A model generated the notes under the pieces. That model had not been told where the DNA came from and did not search any database. It saw only the letters and a program-made list of their open reading frames with translations. Both the position numbers and the translations under genes were made by a program. Positions 10,870 through 21,395 of a DNA stretch of 64,000 nucleotides are shown here, piece by piece (positions within the stretch are counted from its first letter, which is position 1; each line of letters starts with the position of its first letter). The stretch lies in assembly GCA_905250025.1 (NCBI GenBank), contig CAJNOJ010000012.1, positions 806,001 to 870,000 of the forward strand, written 5' to 3'. This DNA comes from Adineta ricciae. Its lineage: Eukaryota; Rotifera; Eurotatoria; Adinetida; Adinetidae.

Positions 10870-12511
10870 TTATCTCTTGTTGAAATAAAACTTGAAGAAA
10901 AAACAAGTGAGTAAAAGAAACAAAATGACAAAAATCGTTCGTGTGAAACTCCAATACCAATGACGATACTTATAATGCCGTTCTTCATGTAAATTAGCCA
11001 GACGTTTCGGCCGATAAGCTCCAAAGTACTCTGATATCCAATTACTGGTTCGATGCAATGACAGACCCATGTCTTGCAGATAAATTTCAATTGGTTCTAA
11101 CCAGTAATATTGAAAATAGTAAGATTTTCGATTGAATAACCGGCGAATGAAATTTCGTGTTGTTTGAATTTCTTCGAACATTTCCTTTTCCGTTTCTGGC
11201 AATCGAATCCGACCGAGAAAATAATCAGACGTCCAATGGGATTGCACTTCGAAAAACATCCATGTATTTAAACTAGCTGGTAAACCAATAAAGGCAATAT
11301 TCGGAATTCCAACAGGAACTATACGACGATAGAGATCAAGATCAACACTTTCATCGGTGTTGTCTTGACCAAGTGCACGATGAAATGTTCGAGAAAGAAA
11401 AGGAAATTTTTCCAAATAACCTGTAGCACAGATAATCATATCTGCTTGTAGGAATTCATTTGAACTAAGATGAATGGTCGTACTATCGATAATTTCATCA
11501 ATAGATGCCAGTTTTCGTACAATTCGACCATCACGAATCAATTGAGCGAATTCTTTGGTCATACGAACGCTATTCTCAGATGTACGAAACGAACTCTTTG
11601 GAATGAACTTCTCATCTTGATACACATCAGATTTCAACGTTGATACCATCTGATTGGAGATAGTTTTCAATATATTTCTGATTACCGAAGAGAACAGCCA
11701 ACGAAAGAAGTAGAACAAAAGACTATGTGGTGCATATGGGAATGGATCTAAAATAGTCGTCATAAATCGTGAGTATGCATATTCTGCCGGTAAACGATCG
11801 TTAAAAGGCGATTCCGGAACGAACCAATGAGGACGGCGAATGACCAAATGGCATGAAAGTGCGTACTTTCCAGCTAATGAAGCGAAATCAATAGCAGCTT
11901 TACCGCCACCAATAACCACAATACGTTTATCCATCAATTGTTCGTGCGTTTTGATGTTATTTGCATGAACGATCGGACCGGCAAATTTGTTCTGACCAAG
12001 AAAATGGGGCTGGAAAGGCGTGGAAAAGAGACCATTAGCTACAACGACTAAGTGAAATCGTAATGTTTGATGTTGCTGATCAGCTGTTTCAATTTTGACA
12101 GTCCATGGAAGCGTTGGATCCCTTAAATTATCCTTATCGATCGATGTGACAGTACTTTGAAATCGAATTCGTTTGACTAAATCGAACTTTTCTGCATATC
12201 TCTTCAAGTAACGATGGATATCTTGCCAAGGAGCATTCTCTTTAGCTAGGATAGTACACAACAATATTAGCTTTCTAACTGATTTCGAAAACAAAAGGCA
12301 AACCTTCAAGATCGGGCAAATCTGAAAATTCCATAAAACCGGCTAATTGTTGACTGCACAAGTTAGCATAGGCGCCATCTGGAGACCAAATACCACCAAG
12401 AGTTTTTTGCCGATCAAATATTGTTACATCGAAACCATCTTCGACAAGAACTTTACCTGCGACCAGACCCGATGGACCTGCACCAATAATAGCTACACTT
12501 TTTCGTGTCAT
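10870..12511 (-). CDS. Flavin-containing monooxygenase, copy A
   Basis: FAD/NADPH-dependent oxygenase of the FMO family, which oxidises soft nucleophiles (N and S), usually on the ER membrane. Exon 1 12511-12304 carries the FAD site GAGPSG; exon 2 12245-10870 carries the FMO fingerprint FAGPIVHANNIKTHEQLM and the NADPH site VVIGGGKAAIDFA. The total is 527 aa, within the usual FMO range. A C-terminal hydrophobic segment (about residues 500-520) fits a membrane tail anchor. The tail after this segment differs from copy B because copy A lacks roughly 40 bp, moving the stop closer to the next gene. Confidence 0.88.
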
Positions 12512-13297
12512 TATACTTGTTATTATATTCTTAAAAACAAAATAGTATATTCATCGCGTATATGTCACATCGCAAATAAAAGATAAAAAAGGGCGTGACA
12601 CACTCTATGCCCATTGAAGATGTTTTTATGACGAAAGCTAAAGAAAACAATTCACCTGTTTATATTTTTTGTATACACTCCTTGAGGTTACAGGAAATAC
12701 AAGTAATGCCGTTGTTAACTATTTTTATACTTAATGTATTGATTGAAAAGCTGTTTGATCTTCTCTGAAATATTCTCACTTTGAGCTCATTGAATACAAT
12801 GTACTTTTCTTTTTAATTTTTGGATTACACATTTCGATTTTCACACTACGTGGTACCGAGCTTCTGTGACGGTCTTAATTATGTCTAATACAAACTTTGA
12901 ATAATAAGTCACGTATCATTTTATGAAGTCTTTACGTCCATTAATAAATGAGGTACAAGGTTCAATAGACAGTCTTTAGAATTCATATTTATAGTCTCAA
13001 ATAATAATATCATTCAATATCTGGTTTGATGAATATGAAAGATGAGCAGTCAAAAATGAAAATATATAATTCTGGTGTCTTACGATTCAATAAAAACCAA
13101 TGACTCGTTCGCTGCTTTTGATACAATGATCGATATGTAATGTTACTTTTCTTTCAATGATTTCTTTAATCGTGTTTATTATACAAAACCAGGTTTTCGA
13201 ATAAAACATTCCATTCTCAATATAAAATAAGAAGTCGATATCAGATGATAATGTATACATTTATTCCACGAACAATAATTTAGCGATTAATGAGCTA
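12512..13297. other. Intergenic, no gene seen
   Basis: AT-rich DNA upstream of the FMO gene, alignable to copy B at 59499-60190. No supported open frame. The last ~90 bp (from about 13208) and the adjacent transposon are absent from copy B. Confidence 0.6.
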
Positions 13298-14165
13298 ACC
13301 TATGGTGCGAAAGTCTTCGTACAAAATGTTTTCTCATTTTTCCGTCACTTAAACAGGATTTATGGGAGTCAAATGTAATTAGAAAGATTCAGCGTGTGGT
13401 TGCTCTTTCATAGAACATAGGATCAGAAATTTTTATATGAATTTGCTTCTTAGTGTAATGAGGAAAATTTTCAAAGGTCTAAAAAACTACTTTGTACAAA
13501 ACAGTTAAATTGAGACTACTGAATACAACATTTGTTTATTTTTGGTCTGTCCGCAAATATTTCAGACGGCTGAAAACCTATGAGCCAGAATCAAAATTTT
13601 ATGCTTCTTCTAAATATGAGCTCAAAAACAGTATATCTATTTTTGTTTCATATAGAAGTCAACAAATATTTAAAAAGTATAAAAGTCGGTTTATAAGACA
13701 CACAAAGAAGTTTTTATTATTTTCGTTAGCGAAGATGATCAAAATCGTTGGAGTAGATGGATACGTAGAAGAAACACTACGGTACAAAATCTGAGAGAAG
13801 CTAAGCCATACATTTGAATTTATAAGTGTTCCCTCAGCGAAGAACTTTGATACAAAAGAAAATCATGGATAGAGCAAAACTAGATTGATTTGAAACATGG
13901 AAACTTAAGAATTTTTATAGACGATGAACGGAAACATCAAGTGTTGTATTTTGTAGAGAGAACTTTGCTCTACAACTTGATGTATTTATCTACGTCTTAA
14001 CTTATAGTTCCGCCTTACCTAGTGACTGTGTATAAAGTTTACTTTTGTACAAACTTTCTTTTAGACCCTTGAAAGTTTCTCTAATGACATTTGACTTCCG
14101 TCAGTCCTTTTCAAGAGACCAAAAAATTAGAAAAAGTTTTGTACGAAGACTTTCGCGCCATAGGT
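13298..14165. mobile_element. Non-autonomous inverted-repeat DNA transposon (TA target site)
   Basis: The element starts ACCTATGGTGCGAAAG and ends in the inverted equivalent CTTTCGCGCCATAGGT, flanked by TA on both sides (13296-13297 and 14166-14167). The inverted repeats continue imperfectly for about 95 bp each. A TA target site and this design fit the Tc1/mariner group. The only internal frame (13492-13794, 100 codons) shows no DD[E/D] transposase motifs, so the 868-bp element is probably mobilised in trans. Copy B lacks it together with flanking sequence. Confidence 0.8.
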
Positions 14166-14407
14166 TAATAGATAGAACATAGGCGAGCATCGTTTTTCAT
14201 ATGCCTTGAGACGTACGTTATGCATCAAATTCAAAACAGAAACCTTTTTTTTTCTGGAGACTATTTCAATATCAGCCAGAAAAACACTTTTAATCATCAA
14301 CACGGCTTTGATCTTTTATAATTAAGCATTGAAAAATTACGCGACACCGCTTCTTTTTTTGGATCTTCGAAATTAGGAACATCTCGAATTTGCAACAAAG
14401 ATTAAAA

Positions 14408-14417
14408 TATATAAATA
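14408..14417 (+). promoter_or_regulatory. Probable TATA box of the 7TM receptor gene, copy A
   Basis: TATATAAATA lies 118 bp upstream of the ATG at 14535. It is conserved as TATAAATA at 60426-60433 in copy B, at a similar distance, inside otherwise more variable non-coding DNA. Confidence 0.45.
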
Positions 14418-14534
14418 ACCTTGAATCTTCAAGACTTTATCTTCATTCATAGACTGACGCTCAGCTTTTTGTTCTAACGGAAGCTTGATTTAATCTCCTT
14501 TCATTTTTTATATCATTTACCGCATCTCTCAACA

Positions 14535-15523
14535 ATGTCCAACCTAACCGACAATCTACCAGCATTTCTAGCTTTTCGATTACCACGTCCTCTTCGATTT
14601 TGGTACTTTCTCGTTGCAAACATCGCATCGCTAACTTGTACTCTCTTCATTCTCTACTTTCTTCTCTTCGATGTGACACTTCGTCGCGCGCTCAACAATC
14701 ACATCATCATTGTTCTTCTCGTCCTCGGTTTTCTCTACGAATCGTTCAACGTCTCGTGGCACATTCGAAGTGCTCGTTTCGATCAACCCTATGGTCGATG
14801 CCCAACACATTCTATCTCTTCTGGACATTCTTTGACTATGCAGTTTATTCCATTCAGATCTCTTTGTTCGCTTGGGCATCTATCGAACGACACATACTCA
14901 TATTTCATGATCGATGGATGTCAACTCGAATTAAACGTCTTCTCATTCATTATGCTCCAATCGTCGTGATCATCGTGTATTACTTTGTCTTCTATAGCAT
15001 TATCTATTTTGGAACACCTTGTGATAGGTCATTTGATGGTTTTCTGTCAGGAGGTGTGTATGCACCTTGTGCATTCTATCTGCAAACTGTTGGAACATGG
15101 GATTTGATAGTGCATGAGATGATACCTACCTTAATTATTTCATTCTTTAGTATAGCTCTGCTTCTACGTGTAATGCTACAAAAAGCACGAATGCGACAAT
15201 CATTGCAGTGGCGGAAACATCGCAAGATGACAGTGCAATTGCTGTCCATATCAGTCATTTATATGTTGTTCAATATTCCTTGGGTTATTTTCATTCTTGG
15301 TCTGACTTATGGTGCACCACTGGAGATCGTGTGGCCAGCATTGATTTGCTCGAAGTTTATTCTGCATAATATCGTGTTTTTATTTCCGTTCGTGTGTTGC
15401 TTGTCGTTGCCTGAACTTCGTAAACGAGCGAAGCAAATGCTTCTGTTTCGAGGAAGACAACATCGAGTTGGTTTAATATCGATGTCGAAAACTCGTTTAC
15501 GAGCACAGGGAGCGACCATGTAA
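14535..15523 (+). pseudogene. 7TM (GPCR-like) receptor, frameshifted, copy A
   Basis: Single-exon seven-transmembrane receptor gene. Copy B (60552-61538) is open for 328 aa. Copy A has 2 extra nucleotides near 14788-14792 (AACCCTATGG against AACCTTGG), after TM2 and before TM3. The first frame therefore ends at 14969 in unrelated sequence, while TM3-TM7 stay open in another frame to 15523. In copy B TM3 ends with a Glu-Arg-His (DRY-like) motif. The rest of copy A is still well conserved, so the break looks recent, or it is a sequencing or assembly error. Confidence 0.75.
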
Positions 15524-15832
15524 TTAAATATAGACGTGTCGTGATTTAAATAAAAGACAATTCCTATCGAATGACGATATTCTAAGACTCAGCGTATCCT
15601 CACATATGCCAATACACAAGAATGTCGGTCAAGGATTTTGTCTCGTGAAAAATAGTAAATAGATACGATACAACCATACGTGTTATTCTAAATGTTTCAT
15701 ACCACATTGATTTCGTTTTCATTCACAGCTTTATTTTGACTAAGCATCTGGCTTTTAATATTCTATAGGACTTAATGTGATACATTTAGGATGCAGAAAT
15801 CAATAAGCAATGATCTATATATATATAAAGTA

Positions 15833-15857
15833 AAAATCGATGTTTAGCATCGATTTT
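15833..15857. terminator. Perfect hairpin between convergent genes, copy A
   Basis: Arms AAAATCGATG and CATCGATTTT are perfectly complementary around a 5-nt loop (TTTAG). It lies between the 3' ends of the 7TM gene (+) and the SLC22-like gene (-). Copy B keeps 9-bp arms at 61747-61769. A 3'-end or boundary function is inferred from position only. Confidence 0.4.
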
Positions 15858-15937
15858 GATGTATATGTATATGAAAGAGAAAAAAATTGTGTACGTTTTG
15901 TTTAACATTCATAATAGACTCGGTTCGTTTTATAAAT

Positions 15938-17701
15938 TTAAGACTTAACGTCTACAGTGCCTTCATTTTGAAGTGCAACGTTGTCCTTTGGCTTTTCGAT
16001 TGCCTTGTTTGTATTTCCACCTTCTTCTTCGTCGTCGTCATCATCCTCTTCGTCATGCTCTTTTCCATCTTGAAACGAGCGATTACGAGTTTCCGGTAAC
16101 GTGGCAATTACACAAGCTAAGACTACGGCTAAACCTGCGTACACATAATTAGTAATTCGTTGATATTCATCTCCGACGGCAGTATCAATAATTGGTGCTA
16201 ACATGGAACCAAAACTGCCAACAAACACGAATATAGCATTCGCCAAACCACGCATATATGTCGGAAACAGTTCGGGAACAAAAAGCCACGAAACAGACAC
16301 AGCGGCACTAACACCAAATTTTCCTACTTGAGAAATCACAGTAGCTACAACCGGATAAGTTCCCGTCACAAACGGAATTGCCAAAACAGCGCCGGCTGTT
16401 AGTAAAACAAACATAATCAATGAATATTTTCTTCCTAAGAATGTGATGATACAAAGGCCAGCTGCTAGATAACCAAGACCTTCAACACCGGCTCCAATAA
16501 TAAAATTTGTGTATGGACTAATCGCTTCACTTTTCTGACCTAAGTCATATGAAATTGTTGTATATAATAACATTGTTACAAATTCGATACATCCACACAT
16601 GAACAATCGAGGTATAAGACGAATAATTCGACTGATTTTCTTCTTGGGCTTTTTCTTCTCGGTCGTTTTTTCCAAACGAGATTGCTCAACTAATTGCATA
16701 TACATCGGATGCCATTCGCTCTCTTCTCGACGATTCGTTTTCGCAATTTTTCGTAGGCAAACTTCGAGTTGATCATATTTCTTTCGAATGAAAAGCCAAT
16801 ACGGTGATTCAGGAATGAAGAAAAGATAAGGTACAGTGACCGCAAAGTAAATACTCATAAACCATTTTAGATTCAACCAGTTTCGTGCTGCATAAGCAAA
16901 GCCGGTAAACATGACTTCTCCTATTGTGTACGCGACCATCGACACACCACCAGCAAAACTTGTGTGTGAAGATGACGTTAATTCCATGAGAAGAAGAAAG
17001 ACGATGCCATATGGATCAATACCAGATACTATTTGATTGACCATTAGAAGACCGATTCTAATCGAAATAAACGGTAATAGAATATGAAATTCAGGCATCT
17101 AGCGCGTGAATTTACTTTAGATTTGCACTCATACTGACAAATTGAAGAAGTAATTGCGTAATTGCGGTGACGATATACATTCCCAAGCTTAATATCTGAA
17201 GCATTTTTCGACGGCCAACTCGATCACTGATAGGTCCAGTTATTAATACCGTAAACCTATCCAAACATATTCGGTATAGAATAGATAAAGGACAGAAACT
17301 TACGTTCCAAGCTCGTAAACAGTCGAAATCCAAGTTTTTCGTATTGCATTCTCACAAACAAACTTCGCTTCTTCGGTAAACGTTTTCCCATAGACACTTC
17401 GATCGAAAACAAACTCCTGACAACTACTTCCATTGGTATATTTACAACTCGATGATGTCATTAACAATGTATCAATCAGTTGCTGATGAGTCGAATTCGA
17501 CGAAGAATATTGATTATCATTCGGCCAAACATCCGATGGAAGTCGACAACGAAAATAAGGTTCGGCCAGAGCGAACACATAGTAAAATCCGGCCATACCA
17601 CTGCTGAAATTGAGCAGACATAATAAGCTGAAATGTATTAACTGAAATCGACCAAAGTCACCGCAACGCCTCAACACATTTTCTAATGATATTTCATCCA
17701 T
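15938..17701 (-). CDS. MFS organic-ion transporter, SLC22-like, copy A
   Basis: Predicted plasma-membrane 12-TM transporter for organic cations, anions or zwitterions. Exons 17701-17304, 17256-17116 and 17057-15938 join in frame to 552 aa, typical for SLC22. Visible marks: an N-terminal FGRFQ segment, a large Cys-containing first extracellular loop (FRCRLP ... CKYTNGSSCQEFVFDRS), the MFS motif GPISDRVGRRK after TM2, IPESPYWL before the central loop, and LPETRNRSFQDG near the end. The C-tail is strongly acidic (16020-16060). The intron 17115-17058 is chosen because it is 58 nt and keeps phase; shorter alternatives break the frame. The substrate is unknown. Confidence 0.85.
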
Positions 17702-18598
17702 AATACCGAATGTTCTTTTTCGAAATCGTACAACTGTATAGAATTATAGATTAGTAGCTGCACTTTTCTTTTTCTTCTATCGTATTGATTTGACCTCAAA
17801 TTGCATCTGATTTGTATATATATATATAACACTGTTTCAACCTTCGTTAAGTCCTTTTTCAACATGATTTCGATAATATATAGCTGTCATGTACTGTGGA
17901 GAAAGATCAGCACATCATGTCAAATCCCTTGTTGTTCTTTCCACTTCTTCAGTAATGAATTTCGTTTTCAGTCAATATTTACTTTTTACTTTATCCAGGA
18001 GATTAGTATATCTTTATTGACGTCAATGAATGCTAGAACGAGCGTATTTGTAACTGGATTTTTACGGACTTTCAAATAAAAATAAGAACGTACTAAGGAT
18101 CAGATTTAATTACGAAATCTTCTACAATTAAAATACATCCATTTTTTCTCAACTGTATCAAGTACTTATTTGCCACAGTTAAACTAGAGATTGTGATTGC
18201 TTTTCTTTGATCAGTATGAAAAGCTCATCATGTTCAGTATATATAAATAAAAAAAACAAGCATATCTTCTTATAGTACGATGAGTACAAGTGCTATGATA
18301 AATGTCAGAATTGATAATCTCTACATTTTGTATGCATTAGTCGAAAAACATTCAAACAATAGTGTTTGTTGACATTTACTTTTTTTTTTTCTATATTCAA
18401 ACATTTTGCTGTTTAAATATTCTCGGATGAAACGAGAAAATAATGCTTCTATGAGTTACCGGGAAAAGAAGATGTCTTCTAAGTATGTTATTATACTGAT
18501 TTTTGGGTGGTTGATCAATGTTTATTTGTTGATCGCCTTGAAACAATAAAACAAAACTTAAAGCACATTTTTCTTTGACTTTACTCAATAACATACAA
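17702..18598. other. Intergenic, partly identical to copy B
   Basis: Upstream region of the SLC22-like gene and, beyond 18086, the unique region. It contains a short (TA)n run near 17816. No gene was recognised. 17702-18028 has no difference from copy B, although it is non-coding. Confidence 0.6.
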
Positions 18599-20070
18599 AT
18601 GTATTCTCTCCTGCTTTGGTTGTTTCTCTCCACAATCGATGCGATTGTATTGACTCAAATCCATCGATCTGCAATCTATAATCCTAACTCGACTTGTGCT
18701 ATTCTTTGGAACGTGCCATTGTCATCACCAGATGCATCGATTCAATCTTGTATTGGGCAATGCGTTCACGAAGCGCAATGTCAAACAGCCGTTTATTTTC
18801 ATGATGATAGAGTTTGTTCGATGTTTGCTGAAAACTGTCGATCAGGCAAGGTTCTTCCATCAGTGAACATTCAAGCAAGTGTTATTTGTTATCGAAAAAA
18901 TCCAGGTAAAGAGAGTATTATTATGATCTGCATAAGAAATGCTTCGTTCTAGATTCGAACACTAATTGTCCTTCGACTGCATCATCAACACCAGCAGTTA
19001 TTCAGATAACAAAAAGTATGTCTATTACGCGCAACGCATCTAAACAATTTCAATTTCGAATTGTTATGAGTTTGTTGCTGTTCTTATTTTATATAGATTG
19101 GACAATGGCTAGAAGCATGGCTGTTACACGAGCATATCATATAGCATCTGTATTGACAGACGGAAAAGTGTTAGTGGCTGGCGGCTCTCTTAATATTGCT
19201 GAGCTGTATGATCCAACGACAAGTAATTGGACGACAACTTATAATGTGAATATTGCTCGAGAGCGTTCCACGGCGTCCATACTATCAAATGGTAACGTAT
19301 TGGTGGCGGGTGGATTCAATGGAGCTTCTCTTAATAGTGCTGAATTATATAATCCAATAATTCGTAATTGGTCATTGACTGGAAGCATGGCCGTTGGGCG
19401 AGACTATCATACAGCATCTGTATTAACGGACGGAAAAGTGTTAGTGGCTGGTGGACAAAATGGTGGTTACCTCGATAGTACTGAATTATACGATCCGTCA
19501 ACGGGTACCTGGGCAACAACTAGAAACATGACCATCCAACGCTATCGCCATACTGCATCTATGCTATCAAATGGTAAAGTGCTGGTGATCGGTGGATATG
19601 GCAACGGTGTTTATCAAAATAGTGCTGAATTGTATGACCCTACAGCAGGTGCTTGGACAGCGACTGGAAATATAAGTGCAGCACGAGAATATCTTGTTTC
19701 ATCCTTATTACTAGATGGAAAAGTGTTAGTAACTGGTGGCTACGGAGATAGTCGTTCCTCGAATGTTGCTGAATTGTATGACCCTACAGTAGGTACTTGG
19801 ACAACAACTGGAAGCATGATTTTTGCACGATACGGTCATACAGCAACTGTGTTGGCAGACGGAAAAGTATTAGTAGCTGGTGGACGTAATGATAACGGCT
19901 TTCATAGTTGTACTGAATTATATAATCCAACAACTGGAAACTGGTCAATACTTGAAAACATGCATTCTGCGCGAAGTTATCACACAGCTACCTTATTATC
20001 CAATCGAACAGTATTGGTGACTGGTGGCAATAATGGTTCCATAGCTCTCAAGAGTGCTGAATTGTATTGA
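18599..20070 (+). CDS. Secreted or membrane Cys-domain plus Kelch-repeat protein
   Basis: Two exons, 18599-18905 and 18953-20070, separated by a 47-nt GT-AG intron, encode 474 aa. Residues 1-17 form a signal peptide. Residues ~18-100 contain six cysteines spaced like a PAN/apple-type domain (CIGQC, CQTA, CSMF, ENC). A second hydrophobic stretch at ~residues 140-155 precedes seven Kelch-type blades of about 47 aa, each with ASxLxDGKVLVAGG and AELYDPxTxxW. The blades look like the Kelch repeats common in bacterial proteins. ATG 18599 is preferred to 18575 because it starts the signal peptide. Function unknown; a cell-surface binding role is inferred. Confidence 0.8.
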
Positions 20071-20285
20071 TAGATTCCAGTAAAATGACATCCGTTTTAT
20101 TCACTTTTGTTCCTTTTCTCGAAGATCTATTTACAGACTGAAGACACGAACTCATTAAAGCACACAATAAATTAAGAATGATTAATGCAATTGAACCACA
20201 ATCAGCAGCAACAGTCACTGGACCAATGGTAGTCACATTAATCACTTTTTGATTATCGATGAAATTGGGATCAGCATAATTTAGT
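20048..20285 (-). pseudogene. Terminal exon-like fragment with a membrane segment
   Basis: The minus frame encodes an extracellular-looking stretch (NVTTIGPVTVAADCGS), one transmembrane helix (about 20 residues rich in Ile/Leu/Ala) and a basic tail, then a stop. Its 3' end overlaps the last 23 nt of the Kelch gene on the other strand. No upstream exons were found on the minus strand up to 21.3 kb. It is either the last exon of an unresolved gene or a remnant. Confidence 0.35.
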
Positions 20286-21395
20286 AGATTAATATTTTAC
20301 CATAGAAATAACATCCAATTACCCCGATCACTACAAACTAAAGATGAAATGTTTGCGGAAACGAGTCATCATCCTACCTTTATCCTAGATCTGTAATTCG
20401 TTAATCAACGTGTATAGTGTTGTTATAGTAAACTTGAATGACTATTTCAGTATATAGTCTACGTATTATAATATGAACGAAACATTCGTCTTTCAATCTA
20501 GTTCCGATGGACTGAAGACATAATGAGGCGTTATTACGAATACCTGTACTCTAATTGAGAGTGACAACAGCTGCAGTTACACGCTTGTTGATATACATTA
20601 TCCTATAGGAAGAAAAATAACTCGAGTAGATGCGATCGAGTTACTTGTGACAGAAGACATATAGCTGTGATGAATACATTGGATTTATCTTACGTCATTG
20701 GTTCTTTTTTTTGACAGCCACTATGCGTATTTTAGTTTCTAGTCGAATAATCTTCTAAAGCATTTTGTGCGATGGTAAACGATTGAGTACAGTTACACTT
20801 ATAAACGAGAGTATATTTTCATTTGATTGCTTGCGTCATAGGCACACTGCGTATCTGCGCGGATTGTTTTTCTATACTGTGTCCCATCGGCAGGTATTGA
20901 GTGTAACTATGACATATTCTTCGTTCATGTAATTTGTATCTGATAAGAATAGAGGAGGCGTGCAGCGATCCTCAACACCTTTATTTACATGCATTTTCTA
21001 TGATTCGGCATATTATCGCCTACAAGCGTCTCCATTGATTACCGATGCACTTGCATCGAATATTTGCTCTTTTCATTCAGGACGCTCGAATGATCAAATA
21101 TCTCAAAGTACTTTACAAATACTAGGTACTATGATAAATAAAATAAGAGTATTATTTACCGATTCTCAAAAAATTTGAGTTTTGATTTCAACCATACTTT
21201 AGTCATGTACTCTTCAGCATCGATCCTGTATAAGAACGTTTTAGTTCTAATCAAATGACAAAATCAGACATCGTTCTTTTCGTTTGATTTTGCTACATTG
21301 AAAGGATAGCACCTGAAAGCAAACTTTAGGCGAGTGATAATCATCAAGTTTATTTTGAAAGCAATTTATTATTTAAAAAAAATATGATAGATCAT
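20286..21395. other. Intergenic, no gene seen
   Basis: AT-rich sequence with frequent stops in all frames. A 72-codon frame at 20960-21178 has no recognisable domain and no splice context. Nothing else was seen. Confidence 0.55.

Larger units (their letters stand above)
1..18086. repeat. Large direct repeat, copy A
   Basis: The whole interval is repeated in the same order and orientation at 47965-64000, at about 95% identity by eye, including introns and intergenic DNA. Position 1 aligns to 47965 and position 18086 to 64000, so the window edges cut both copies and the true repeat ends are not visible. Copy A is about 2 kb longer, mainly because of segments near 2690-2890, 4847-5325 and 13208-14174 that copy B lacks. 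The repeat could be a real segmental duplication or two haplotypes joined in an assembly. Confidence 0.95.

Noticed and set aside
13492..13794. 100-codon frame inside the TA-flanked transposon
   Set aside because: No transposase motifs or recognisable domain, and the region is absent in copy B.
14600..15523. Copy A 7TM frame starting at 14600 as an alternative intact gene
   Set aside because: Its first ~60 residues are an out-of-frame reading of the TM1-TM2 coding part; copy B shows the true frame.
17099..17115. 17-nt GT-AG micro-intron in the SLC22-like gene
   Set aside because: Its length breaks the frame and the AG is missing in copy B; the 58-nt intron 17115-17058 fits both copies.
17801..18079. 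92-codon plus frame upstream of SLC22, also present in copy B
   Set aside because: It is conserved only because it lies in the identical conversion tract; it starts in a (TA)n run and has no domain.
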